A stretch of DNA of 64,000 bases from Bryobacterales bacterium (lineage in GTDB: Bacteria; Acidobacteriota; Terriglobia; Bryobacterales; Bryobacteraceae), in NCBI GenBank assembly GCA_016716385.1, contig JADJWL010000017.1, positions 1 through 64,000 on the forward strand, given 5' to 3'. The position numbers and the translations under genes were made by a program. This document shows positions 1 through 8,545 of this stretch, one piece after another; the first letter of the stretch is position 1; each line of letters opens with the position of its first letter. A model generated the notes under the pieces. It ran no database searches. It saw only the letters and a list, made by a program, of their open reading frames with translations, and was not told the DNA's origin.

Positions 1-1
1 G

Positions 2-1050
2 AATCTGCCAACGCCGGACTTCTCGAAGCCCGTCGACATCGCCAGCGTCGAGTTCAACTCGAACACGGCGTTCGGTCTGTATGCGCCCAGTAACCGCCTC
101 GGCTACACACACCAGTGGAACGTCACGATCGAAAACGAGTTCCGCCGGGGCTGGGTCTGGTCGCTGGCCTGGCTCGGCAACCGCGGCAACGGCCTGCAGT
201 CCGCCGCATTTTGGAACTATCCGTTGCGCACTGGGCCCGACGACAACTGGAACGCGCTGAACGTCGCGGCGCGGAGGCCGATTCAGGAGTACCGCCTGCA
301 GGAGCGCCGCTATTGGGATGCGATTGCCTCTTCCCGCCATGATGCCGTGCGGGGATCGTTCCGCGGCCGGCTGTCGAACGTCACACTGAACGCGACCTAC
401 ACCTATTCGGCGACCTTCGCCCGACGTGGACGATGTCTTCAGCGGGGGTGAGGTTCGGACCCGGCCCGACGATCTCCGTCCCGACTGGGCCCGCACCTAC
501 ATGGACCGTCCACAACCTCCAAATCATCGGCAACTGGGACCTGCCGGGCGCCGGCAGGAGAAACGGCCCTCTCCGGGCTGTCCTCGGAGGCTGGTCGCTC
601 TCGCCGTTCTTCCAGATTGTCTCCGGCGCCCCGGTCGACATGCGCGCGGCGCAAAACAACAACTACGTCTGCCAGTCGTGTGTGGCGCGTCCGGACTGGA
701 CTGGCGAACAGCCGGTGATTAACCCGAACTGGCGCCAGGATCCCAACCTGACGTACATCAACCTGGCGGCATTCCGGCAGCCGGCGCCCGGAACTTTCGG
801 GAATGTGGCGAGGAACGCCGTCCGCTGGCCAACCCGGTTCCTGACGGATGTCTCACTGCGCAAGGGCTTCTCGGTCGCCGATGGCCGCTTGCGCGCGGAA
901 CTCAGCGGCGAATTTTTTAACCTGTTTAATCGCGTGAACTTCAACGCGCCGCGCGCGGTCTCCCTCGGGAATCCCATTCAGGCCACGATGCGTAGCGCCT
1001 GGACCGATGCTCCGCGGGAAGTGCAGTTGAGTTTCCGGATCGTCTTCTGA
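2..1050 (+). pseudogene. TonB-dependent receptor (Oar-like), C-terminal part, two apparent frameshifts
   Basis: This is the end of an outer-membrane TonB-dependent receptor; the beginning lies outside the window. Reading frame 2 runs from base 2 with beta-barrel-like sequence (THQWNVTIENEF, LAWLGNRGNG). Near 416-423 the sense moves to frame 3 (PDVDDVFSGGEVRTRPDD, DWARTYMDRP), and near 508-512 to frame 1 (HNLQIIGNWDLPG), which ends normally with EFFNLFNRVNF and LSFRIVF. That final Phe and the NLFNRVNF stretch are usual in large acidobacterial Oar-type receptors. All three pieces join into one sensible protein, so two small indels within about 95 bases break the gene. They may be real decay or sequence errors. 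The substrate is unknown. Confidence 0.72.
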
Positions 1051-1062
1051 TTGAGAGGCTCC

Positions 1063-2364
1063 ATGAAACGCGTCCTGCTTACCTTGACCTTCGCCGCACT
1101 GCTCACCCAGTGCTACTGGCTCACGGCCGCCAAAGACCGCCGGTTGGACCCGGCCGTCGTCTACGCCCCGACGCCCGCGCCGGACCGCATTATCCTCACC
1201 TGGGCGGGCGATCCGGCCACCACGCAGGCGGTGACATGGCGCACCGATACCTCCGTGCCGGAAGCGCTGGCCGAGATCGCCGAAGCCTCCGATGGGCCGG
1301 AGTTTTCCCTCCGGGCGCGGCGGGTCCAGGCAGTGACTGAGCCATTGCGGTCCGATCTGAACGAAGCGCACTACCACTCGGTGAACTTCACGGAACTGAA
1401 GCCCGGCAGCCTGTATTGCTACCGTGTCGGCGACGGCTTCAACTGGAGCGAGTGGAACCAGTTCCGGACGGCGGCCAGAGAGGCGGCGCCGCTCACGTTC
1501 CTGTACGTCGGCGACGCCCAGAACGACCTTTGGCAGTTCTGGTCGCGAGTGATTCGCCTGAGTGTGCTCACGGCTCCAGGCGCCCGCTTTATCGTTCACG
1601 CGGGCGACCTGATCAACAAGACCGGCGCCGATGCCGAGTGGGGCGAGTGGCACCGCGCGGCCGACTGGATCAACCGGACGATCCCTTCTTTCCCGACTCC
1701 AGGGAACCACGAATACGGCGGCGGTTCGCTGGATAACCATTGGAAGCCGCAGTTCACCCTGCCTGAGAACGGCCTGCCGGAACTGAAAGAGACGAACTAC
1801 TTCGTCGACATCCAGGGAGTCCGCATGGTGTCGCTCGATTCGATGCGCATGCAGCAGGAACAGATTGACTGGCTGGACCGCACCCTCGCGTCCAATCCCA
1901 ACCGGTGGACGATTCTCACGTTTCACTATCCGCTCTATTCCTCACAGAAAGGGCGCGACATGAAAAAACTGCGCGATCTGTGGCAACCCGTCCTGGACCG
2001 GCACGCCGTGGACTTGGTCCTGACGGGACACGACCACAACTATGCCCGGTCGAATCTTCAGACCGGGACGAATGCGCGGTCCGGCAAGGCAGGGACGGTG
2101 TATGTCGTATCGGTGTCCGGCCCGAAAATGCGACAGCTCACGTCAGACGTGTGGTGGGAGCGGGCGGCGGAGGACACGCAACTCTTCCAGGTGATCCGCG
2201 TAGACGGGGAGCGGCTCCATTACGAGTCGTTCACCGCGCGCGGCAACCTCTACGACGCGTTCGAGTTGCGTAAGCAGAAGGGCAAGGCCAACAAGCTGAT
2301 CAACCTCGTTCCCGCCAGTTCCGAGAATCGCCGCGCCGAGGGCGCCGAAGCCTTCATCCCTTGA
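1063..2364 (+). CDS. purple acid phosphatase-like metallophosphoesterase (copy 1)
   Basis: This 433-residue exported phosphoesterase has a signal peptide (MKRVLLTLTFAALLTQ), a fibronectin-like N-terminal domain at about residues 35-130 as in purple acid phosphatases, and a calcineurin-like metallophosphoesterase domain. Metal-site motifs are GDAQ (150-153), HAGD (179-182), GNHE (214-217), a His in TFHYPLYS, and GHDH (322-325). It probably hydrolyses phosphate mono- or diesters in the periplasm or outside the cell; the substrate cannot be read. The ATG at 1063, preceded by GAGAGG, is preferred over a TTG at 1051 that directly abuts the receptor stop. A near-identical copy follows 21 bases downstream. 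Confidence 0.88.
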   Translation: MKRVLLTLTFAALLTQCYWLTAAKDRRLDPAVVYAPTPAPDRIILTWAGDPATTQAVTWRTDTSVPEALAEIAEASDGPEFSLRARRVQAVTEPLRSDLNEAHYHSVNFTELKPGSLYCYRVGDGFNWSEWNQFRTAAREAAPLTFLYVGDAQNDLWQFWSRVIRLSVLTAPGARFIVHAGDLINKTGADAEWGEWHRAADWINRTIPSFPTPGNHEYGGGSLDNHWKPQFTLPENGLPELKETNYFVDIQGVRMVSLDSMRMQQEQIDWLDRTLASNPNRWTILTFHYPLYSSQKGRDMKKLRDLWQPVLDRHAVDLVLTGHDHNYARSNLQTGTNARSGKAGTVYVVSVSGPKMRQLTSDVWWERAAEDTQLFQVIRVDGERLHYESFTARGNLYDAFELRKQKGKANKLINLVPASSENRRAEGAEAFIP

Positions 2365-2385
2365 GCCGTGCTGCTTGCGAATTCC

Positions 2386-3684
2386 ATGCCCCGTCAAATT
2401 GTGATTTCCGCCTTCGCCGTCCTATTGTGTTTCGGATGGCTGATTGCCGAGAAGGATCGCCGTCTGGATCCGGCGGTTGTGTATGGCCCCGGCCCGGCGC
2501 CCGACCGGATCGTTCTCACGTGGGCCGGCGATCCAGCTTCGACCCAGGCCGTTACGTGGCGAACGGACACGTCGGTGACTTCCGCCGTGGCGGAAATCGC
2601 CGCCGCCACCGACGGGCCGGAGTTCTCATTGAAACCGCGACGGGTTCCGGCGGCCACGGAACCACTTCGCTCCGACCTGAACGAAGCGCACTATCACTCG
2701 GTCCACTTCACCGGTCTCGATCCGGACAGCCTGTACTGTTACCGCGTCGGCGACGGGTTCAACTGGAGCGAGTGGAACCAGTTCCGGACGGCGGCAAAGG
2801 GCCCGGCGCCGCTCACCCTGCTATACGTCGGCGATGCCCAAAACGCCATCTGGCAACTCTGGTCGAGGGTAATCCGGCTGAGCGTGCTGACGGCTCCAGG
2901 TGCCCGCTTCATCGTTCACGCTGGCGACCTCATCAACAAGAGCGGCGCCGACGCCGAGTGGGGCGAGTGGCACCGCGCCGCCGACTGGATCAACCGGACG
3001 ATCCCTTCGTTCCCCACCCCAGGGAACCACGAATACGGCGGCGGCTCGCTGGACGACCACTGGAGGCCGCAGTTCACCCTGCCTGAAAACGGCCTGCCGG
3101 AACTCAAGGAAACCAATTACTTCGTCGACATCCAGGGAGTCCGCATGGTGTCGCTCGATTCGATGCGCATGCAGCAGGAGCAGATCGACTGGCTGGACCG
3201 CACCCTGGCCGGCAATCCGAACCGGTGGACGATCCTCACGTTCCACTATCCCCTGTACTCGGCCGGCAAAGGGCGCGATATGAAAAAACTGCGGGATCTC
3301 TGGCAGCCGGTCCTGGACCGGCACGCCGTGGATCTGGTGTTGACGGGACACGACCACACCTATGCCCGCTCGAATCTTCTGTCGGGCACGAATGCCCGCT
3401 CCGGCAAGGCGGGGACGGTGTACGTCGTGTCGGTTTCGGGCCCGAAGATGGGCCAGCTCACGTCAGACGTCTGGTGGGAGCGGGCGGCGGAGGACAGCCA
3501 ACTCTTTCAGGTGATCCGGATCGATGGCGGCCGGCTCCACTACAAGTCGTTCACCGCGCGCGGGAACCTCTACGATGCCTTCGAGTTGCGGAAACAGAAG
3601 GGGAAGGCCAACAAACTCGTGAACTTAGTCCCCGCCAGCCCGGAGAACCGGCGGGCTCCGGGAGGCAAGAACTTCATTCCGTGA
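2386..3684 (+). CDS. purple acid phosphatase-like metallophosphoesterase (copy 2)
   Basis: This is a tandem paralogue of the preceding gene, 432 residues, with the same architecture: signal peptide, fibronectin-like domain, then metallophosphoesterase with GDAQ, HAGD, GNHE and GHDH motifs. By eye about nine of ten residues match copy 1. Differences gather in the signal peptide and the N-terminal domain, while the catalytic half is almost unchanged, so the two probably share chemistry. The ATG at 2386 is chosen because a signal peptide follows directly (MPRQIVISAFAVLLCFGW); a GTG at 2368 is possible. No separate promoter is evident in the short gap, so the pair is probably one transcript. Confidence 0.87.
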   Translation: MPRQIVISAFAVLLCFGWLIAEKDRRLDPAVVYGPGPAPDRIVLTWAGDPASTQAVTWRTDTSVTSAVAEIAAATDGPEFSLKPRRVPAATEPLRSDLNEAHYHSVHFTGLDPDSLYCYRVGDGFNWSEWNQFRTAAKGPAPLTLLYVGDAQNAIWQLWSRVIRLSVLTAPGARFIVHAGDLINKSGADAEWGEWHRAADWINRTIPSFPTPGNHEYGGGSLDDHWRPQFTLPENGLPELKETNYFVDIQGVRMVSLDSMRMQQEQIDWLDRTLAGNPNRWTILTFHYPLYSAGKGRDMKKLRDLWQPVLDRHAVDLVLTGHDHTYARSNLLSGTNARSGKAGTVYVVSVSGPKMGQLTSDVWWERAAEDSQLFQVIRIDGGRLHYKSFTARGNLYDAFELRKQKGKANKLVNLVPASPENRRAPGGKNFIP

Positions 3685-3694
3685 GCGGCGCCTG

Positions 3695-4843
3695 CTAGAT
3701 CCAGCGGGCGATCCACTCGAAGGCTTCGTCCTGCATCTCCGGCGTGAAGGAGTGGGGCACGTCGTAGAACGTGCCGCGGAAGCGCTCGGGGAGGTGGGCA
3801 GCCTGATAGATACGCGTGAGCTTGTCCGTGGCCGCGCGCATCGCCTCGATCGGATAGAGGGCGTCGCGCGAGCATTGTTGCACCAGCAGCGCGCCCGGCG
3901 CGTGCAGCGCGGCGGCGTCAGGCAGGTCCATGTCCTGCGTCAGGCCGGGAACGTAAATCATCCACGTGTGGTTGCGCAGATGACGCCGCAGTTGTTCGTG
4001 AAAGACCGTCATCCAGCCGGCGACGCACGCGACACGCAAGCGCGGGTCGGCGGCGATCAGGTGCGCTGTCCGCAGTCCGCCGATCGACAGACCGAGGCAC
4101 CCCAGCCGCGCCGGATCCACCTCGGGGCGGCTGGCCAGATAGTCGAGGGCCCGCCGGTCGTCCCACACGTGCATGCCCGGCCAGGTAGCGCCCGCGGTGA
4201 AGATCGTCTTCGCCGTCAGGTGTTCGAACTCGCCGCAGAGCGGGTTGACGGCCTGGCGGAACTCCGGCGTGTCCCTGGTGAGCGCGCCCAGCGCCTTCAG
4301 GCGTTCGCGGAAGACAGGCGGGGCCGCGGCGGGGTCCAGATCTTCCACACGCAGGCGCCTCTCGCCGAAGTAGAACGCGTCGATCACCACGACGACATAA
4401 CCCCGCCGCGCCAGTTCTTCCGCGTACGGCCGGCCGTAGGCGCGCTGGCGGAACTCCATCAGATCAGGCGGGTCGGACGGATGGCTCAGGACCTTCTCGT
4501 GCCCCCACACGTACCGTCCGCTGTGGCAATGGTGCACCAGCAGTCCGGGATGCTGCCCGCCGCCACGCGGCACGAGCACCCGCGCCGGGATATCGTACTG
4601 CCCGGTCGCCGTGATGCGCACGGTCTCCACGCGGAACCCGTCGCGCTCCTCAGCGTGCTCGAGAGTCCCGGCCAGCTCAAGCGCGGGTGGCTCGTAGTGC
4701 AACAGTTCGAGAAAGCGCGGACGCGCGGCGGCCTTCCACTGGTCGAGCGAGGTCCACTGGGGCTCCAGGTAAGAGAGCGGCCTGCGGTTCCGCGCGCTAA
4801 TCCCGGCGAGTACCGGATACAGGTTGCCGAGATCGGCGTCCAT
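3695..4843 (-). CDS. alpha/beta hydrolase, acetyl-esterase/dienelactone-hydrolase-like
   Basis: This 382-residue alpha/beta hydrolase probably cleaves an ester, such as an acetyl or other acyl group on a carbohydrate. The nucleophile elbow is GLSIGG with Ser253, the acid is probably Asp327 in CSRDALYP, and the base is His364 in VPHSF. Together they form a complete triad. The N-terminal half has the LLVHHCHSG stretch and a FYFGERR segment typical of the large acetyl-xylan-esterase-like hydrolases. There is no clear signal peptide, so it is probably cytoplasmic. GGAG precedes the ATG by eight bases. It lies 11 bases after the unknown gene at 4855-5871 and is probably cotranscribed with it. Confidence 0.78.
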   Translation of the reverse strand: MDADLGNLYPVLAGISARNRRPLSYLEPQWTSLDQWKAAARPRFLELLHYEPPALELAGTLEHAEERDGFRVETVRITATGQYDIPARVLVPRGGGQHPGLLVHHCHSGRYVWGHEKVLSHPSDPPDLMEFRQRAYGRPYAEELARRGYVVVVIDAFYFGERRLRVEDLDPAAAPPVFRERLKALGALTRDTPEFRQAVNPLCGEFEHLTAKTIFTAGATWPGMHVWDDRRALDYLASRPEVDPARLGCLGLSIGGLRTAHLIAADPRLRVACVAGWMTVFHEQLRRHLRNHTWMIYVPGLTQDMDLPDAAALHAPGALLVQQCSRDALYPIEAMRAATDKLTRIYQAAHLPERFRGTFYDVPHSFTPEMQDEAFEWIARWI

Positions 4844-4854
4844 CGCAAGGACTC

Positions 4855-5871
4855 CTACACGGCGCGATACTCGTCTGAAACGGTGATCTTGGCGTTACCC
4901 GACGGATAGAACTCGCGCACGATCATCGGCCGCGACGTGCGGTGCACGGACGCGTAGAGCGTATGCTTCCTTGTCAGCAGGCCGAACTTCTTCTTGAAGT
5001 TCATCGTCTCGATATTCGCGCCGGTGTCCTTTTCGAACAGCACGGTCTTGCCGTGGACATCCTTCTTGACGACGTCCTTCTTGCGCACGATCCGCAGGTA
5101 GCTGATCGTCGCGTTCTCCTGGAGGTAGAACGACCAGAGCCGCCCGTAACGGATACCGAACACGCAGCCCCAGGGCTTGACCTCCTGGATCCCGAACTCG
5201 CCGGAATGGTGGCTCCTCAGCCAGTCTTCGTAGCGCTTCGCGGTTTCGGTCGTCCGCGGGTCGAGGAACTGGTCGTCCTTGACGTAGTCGCTCTTGTTCA
5301 CTTCCTTGTAGGAAGGCGAGCCCATCCCGCTCGACGCGAAGATCTCATCCAGACGGTCGCGCCAGAAGTCCACCGCGTTGAGCGACAGCGTCCCGTCGAT
5401 GCCGGCGTGGTAGACGGCCGGATTGCGCGGCGATCCGGTGACGAAAACCGAGCAGCCGTTGATTGCTGCGGTGAAGAACAGGTGGGGGTTGGTATCGCCC
5501 GCGTGGCCGAGATCCTTTTCGTCGATCTCGGGAATGGTCGTGTGGACCACTTTCATCGAACGCCACGGCAGGAAGTGAATTGGCACCCAGTCGGCTTTCG
5601 GTGTTAGAGACACCTTGAAAGTCAGGGCCTCGGCCTCATTGCGATCCTTGCCCATACGTTCGAAATTCACCCAGACGACCCGCTGGCCGTCAGGGATCGT
5701 GGCTTCAGTGACTTTGTCGGTGCTCGTGTACTTCACGACGCCCGTAGTGTCCTGCCAGAGGGTCTTCAAATCAACCTGTGTCTGTCCGCCGTCGGAGGGC
5801 GGGACGACCGAGTTCTGTTTGAAAAACTCGAGCGGCTTGGAAGCAAACAATTCGTTGTGTGGATTCGGCAT
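4855..5871 (-). CDS. unrecognised protein with a possible Cys-His dyad
   Basis: This 338-residue protein has no signal peptide or membrane segment and matches no family I can name. The most distinctive stretch is FTAAINGCSVFVTGSPRNP followed by VYHAG, placing Cys140 and His155 fifteen residues apart within a beta-rich context. That spacing equals the Cys866-His881 pair of the CNF1 toxin deamidase domain, and the small residues before the Cys resemble the LSGC motif of that fold; this is inference only. The C-terminal half is rich in Lys and aromatic residues. The ATG at 5871 is preferred over a TTG at 5895. The gene is probably cotranscribed with the downstream esterase. Confidence 0.7.
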   Translation of the reverse strand: MPNPHNELFASKPLEFFKQNSVVPPSDGGQTQVDLKTLWQDTTGVVKYTSTDKVTEATIPDGQRVVWVNFERMGKDRNEAEALTFKVSLTPKADWVPIHFLPWRSMKVVHTTIPEIDEKDLGHAGDTNPHLFFTAAINGCSVFVTGSPRNPAVYHAGIDGTLSLNAVDFWRDRLDEIFASSGMGSPSYKEVNKSDYVKDDQFLDPRTTETAKRYEDWLRSHHSGEFGIQEVKPWGCVFGIRYGRLWSFYLQENATISYLRIVRKKDVVKKDVHGKTVLFEKDTGANIETMNFKKKFGLLTRKHTLYASVHRTSRPMIVREFYPSGNAKITVSDEYRAV

Positions 5872-5881
5872 GAGCGATCGT

Positions 5882-5909
5882 CTGACAGTATACAATCCCG
5901 TGATACAGT
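5882..5909 (+). promoter_or_regulatory. probable sigma70-type promoter of the symporter gene
   Basis: CTGACA (5882-5887) is followed after 16 bases by TACAGT (5904-5909), with an upstream TG making an extended -10 (TGATACAGT). The same extended -10 occurs before the rraA-like gene at 62747. Transcription would begin near 5916, about a dozen bases before the ATG at 5928. Confidence 0.4.
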
Positions 5910-5927
5910 AGGGTGTTTTTCCTCCCC

Positions 5928-7220
5928 ATGCAGCTCTACACGAAGATCCTCATTGCCCTCGGCCTGGGCGTGGCGACGGGCGCAACCGCAAACCTGGCGG
6001 AGATCGAGTGGCTGCGCGGCATTCTCGTCTCGCTCGAACCCGTGGGGACGGTCTTCATCCGGCTGATCACGATGATCGTGATTCCGCTCGTGATCTCGAG
6101 CCTGCTGGTGGGGACCGCGTCGCTTGGCGACATCCGCAAGCTCGGCCGCATCGGGAGCAAGACGTTCGGCTATTACATGTTGACCACTGTCCTGGCGATT
6201 TCGCTCGGGCTCGTGGTTTCGAACCTGTTCAAGCCCGGCAGCCGCATCGATCCGACGACGCGTGACCGGCTGGCAGCGAACTTCGAAGGCAAGGCAAAGA
6301 CGAGCATCGACGCGGCCGCCAAGGCCCCTACCCTGAAAGACGTCCTGGTGAACCTGGTGCCGCGCAACCCTGTGCAAGCAGCGGCCGAGTTCGACCTGCT
6401 GCCGCTGATCTTCTTCTCGATCGTCTTCGGCGCCGCCGTGTCGCTGGTGGATGGCCCGCCGCGCGAGGCGGTACTCGCGTTCTTCGATGGAATCAGCCGC
6501 GCGTCGATGATCGTCATTGGCTGGGTCATGCTGATCGCACCGTACGCGGTGTTCGCCCTGATCGCGTCGGTGGTGGCGCAGTTCGGCCTGGATCTGCTGC
6601 GCAGCCTGATGCTCTACACGCTGGTGGTGGCCGGAGGACTGCTGCTGCATGTGTTCGGAACCGTCGGCTTCATGGTGTATTTCGCCGCCAGGATGAGCCC
6701 GGTCGAGTTCTTCAAGCGGATCGTCGAAGTGCCGCTGTTCGCCTTCTCGACATCGTCATCGAACGCGACGCTACCCGTGAGTATCTCCACGGCGGAACGC
6801 AAGCTGGGGATTTCGAAAGAGATCGGGAGCTTCGTACTGCCCCTGGGCGCCACCATCAACATGGACGGCACCGCCCTGTACCAGGCCGTAGCCGTGATGT
6901 TCATCGCGCAAATCTACGGAATCGATCTCACCTGGACCCAGCAGCTCACGGTCGTCGTGACGGCGACGCTGGCATCCGTAGGCGCCGCGGGGGTTCCGAG
7001 CGCGGGACTCATCACCCTGATCATCGTGCTGCAATCGATCGGGCTGGGCAACCGTGTGGAAGCGGGCATTGCGCTGATCCTCGGCGTCGACCGCATCCTC
7101 GACATGCTGCGCACCGCGGTGAATGTCACCGGCGACATGAGTTGCGCGGCGTTCATCGCCAGAACCGAAGGCGAGGATCTGCACCCGGCCGTGTCGCGAG
7201 TCGAGGCCGGGACGGTCTGA
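5928..7220 (+). CDS. dicarboxylate/amino acid:cation symporter (DAACS/SDF family)
   Basis: This inner-membrane secondary transporter of the glutamate/aspartate/C4-dicarboxylate family couples uptake to Na+ or H+. It has 430 residues and about eight helices plus two re-entrant hairpins. Family landmarks are the Ser-rich hairpin STSSSNAT near residue 274, the ion-site motif NMDGT (311-315), the second hairpin AAGVPSAG near 354, and the substrate-binding helix DRILDMLRTAVNVTGD, whose Asp and Asn are usual ligands. The ATG at 5928 starts directly at the first helix; a GTG at 5913 would add five residues. GltP, DctA or another specificity cannot be separated from sequence alone. It ends eight bases before the convergent amidohydrolase. 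Confidence 0.92.
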   Translation: MQLYTKILIALGLGVATGATANLAEIEWLRGILVSLEPVGTVFIRLITMIVIPLVISSLLVGTASLGDIRKLGRIGSKTFGYYMLTTVLAISLGLVVSNLFKPGSRIDPTTRDRLAANFEGKAKTSIDAAAKAPTLKDVLVNLVPRNPVQAAAEFDLLPLIFFSIVFGAAVSLVDGPPREAVLAFFDGISRASMIVIGWVMLIAPYAVFALIASVVAQFGLDLLRSLMLYTLVVAGGLLLHVFGTVGFMVYFAARMSPVEFFKRIVEVPLFAFSTSSSNATLPVSISTAERKLGISKEIGSFVLPLGATINMDGTALYQAVAVMFIAQIYGIDLTWTQQLTVVVTATLASVGAAGVPSAGLITLIIVLQSIGLGNRVEAGIALILGVDRILDMLRTAVNVTGDMSCAAFIARTEGEDLHPAVSRVEAGTV

Positions 7221-7228
7221 AGCGGCCC

Positions 7229-8521
7229 TCAGCGCCGGTATTGCAGCTCGCTGCCGGCCACGGGAATCGTGGCGCCGCCGTAGAGATGCCCGGCCTTGAC
7301 GGTAGCCACGGGCCGCAGCAGTCTGCCTCCCGTGCGGATCTCGCCCATCGAGTCGCGGAGGCGGAAATCGCCTTCGTCAAGTTGGAAGATCGCCACGTCG
7401 GCCTCGGCGCCTTCGCGCAGTGTGCCCAGACCCTTCGGGAATCCGAAGGTGGCGGCGGGGTTCGCCGTCGCGCGCGCGATGACCTGGTCCAGCGTGAGGC
7501 CGAGGTGGAGGAACTTCGAGAGCGTCGTGGCCAGATCGAACACCGGCCCGCCGTAGTTCCACTGGTGCACGTCGCTTGAGATGGTGCCGGGCAACAGGTC
7601 CTGCGCGAGCGCCTTCTCCGCTGTACTGAAGGCGAAGCTTCCCGCGCCGTGGCCGATGTCGAGACGAATGCCGCGGTCCACCGCCCGCCGGACTTCGGGC
7701 AGAACACGCCCGCTCGCGTCGATCACACCGCCCGGATGGCCATGGAAGCTGTGCGTGATCACGTCGCCGCCTTTGAGTTCAGCAAGAATCTTCGGCAGCG
7801 GCGACGCCGTGCCTCCGATGTGTACCATCAGCGGCAGGTTCACGGCGTCGGCCGCTTCGCGCGCCAGCTTGAGCGCCTCAATATCGTGATCGCCGGCGAT
7901 CGTGCGGGTCAGCCGGACCTTGACTCCCAGAATGACGTCCCGGTTCCGCTCAATCGTCTCGATCGCGAGTTTGGGATTGGCATAACGCAGATCGAGCAGT
8001 TCGCCGTGCGGATTGGCCGGAGACATCGACGACTGGCCGATCACCGAGATGTTCAACAGCGCGTAGATCCTGGTGGCGGCCCGTTCGATCACGAAGTGGC
8101 GCAGACCGGGAAATGTATGCGCCCCCGCCGAGCCCGCGTCGAGCGCTGTGGTGACACCCTTGGCGATGCAGTTGGGATCCGCCGGGATGCCGAGCGGAGC
8201 GACTCCATCGTAGACATGCGTATGGAGGTCGATTAGACCCGGCGTGACGATCCTGCGCGTTGCGTCGATTACGGCACGCGCTTCTTCGGCGGGAATCGAC
8301 GCCGCCACGCGCGCCACCTTGCTGCCCGAGATGGCGATGTCGCGAAGACCGGAGACGCCCGCCGCCGGATCGATCACCGTCCCGCCGCGGATCAGCAGGT
8401 CATAGCGCGCTGGCGGCACGGGACGCGTCTGCGCCCAGAGAGATCCGGCCTGTTCAGTGAAGCGGACCGCGAGCGGCCCCAGCAGGGTCGCTGCCATGAA
8501 ACGGCGTCTGGAAGGGTGCAT
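7229..8521 (-). CDS. exported amidohydrolase/deacetylase-family metallohydrolase
   Basis: This 430-residue TIM-barrel amidohydrolase belongs to the dihydroorotase-like amidohydrolase/deacetylase group. Metal-site residues seen are H100-T-H102 (DLHTHVYDG), Lys201 in GVKVRL as the likely carbamylated bridge, His234 (MVHIGG), His257/His260 (THSFHGHPGG), and an Asp in SSDVHQW. The N terminus, SRRRFMAATLLGP, resembles a twin-arginine signal, so it may be exported folded. The substrate is unknown; relatives act on N-acyl or cyclic amide compounds. GGAGG lies just before the ATG. It is divergent from rimO with an unusually short gap. Confidence 0.82.
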   Translation of the reverse strand: MHPSRRRFMAATLLGPLAVRFTEQAGSLWAQTRPVPPARYDLLIRGGTVIDPAAGVSGLRDIAISGSKVARVAASIPAEEARAVIDATRRIVTPGLIDLHTHVYDGVAPLGIPADPNCIAKGVTTALDAGSAGAHTFPGLRHFVIERAATRIYALLNISVIGQSSMSPANPHGELLDLRYANPKLAIETIERNRDVILGVKVRLTRTIAGDHDIEALKLAREAADAVNLPLMVHIGGTASPLPKILAELKGGDVITHSFHGHPGGVIDASGRVLPEVRRAVDRGIRLDIGHGAGSFAFSTAEKALAQDLLPGTISSDVHQWNYGGPVFDLATTLSKFLHLGLTLDQVIARATANPAATFGFPKGLGTLREGAEADVAIFQLDEGDFRLRDSMGEIRTGGRLLRPVATVKAGHLYGGATIPVAGSELQYRR

Positions 8522-8545
8522 CGCGCCTCCGATGGTATTCTGGTT

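Larger units (their letters stand above)
1063..3684 (+). repeat. tandem gene duplication (two phosphatase copies)
   Basis: Two direct copies of about 1.3 kb lie head to tail. Long stretches are identical at the DNA level apart from scattered, mostly synonymous changes, for example around 1801-1860 compared with 3121-3180. The copies are in frame and both are intact. Confidence 0.85.
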
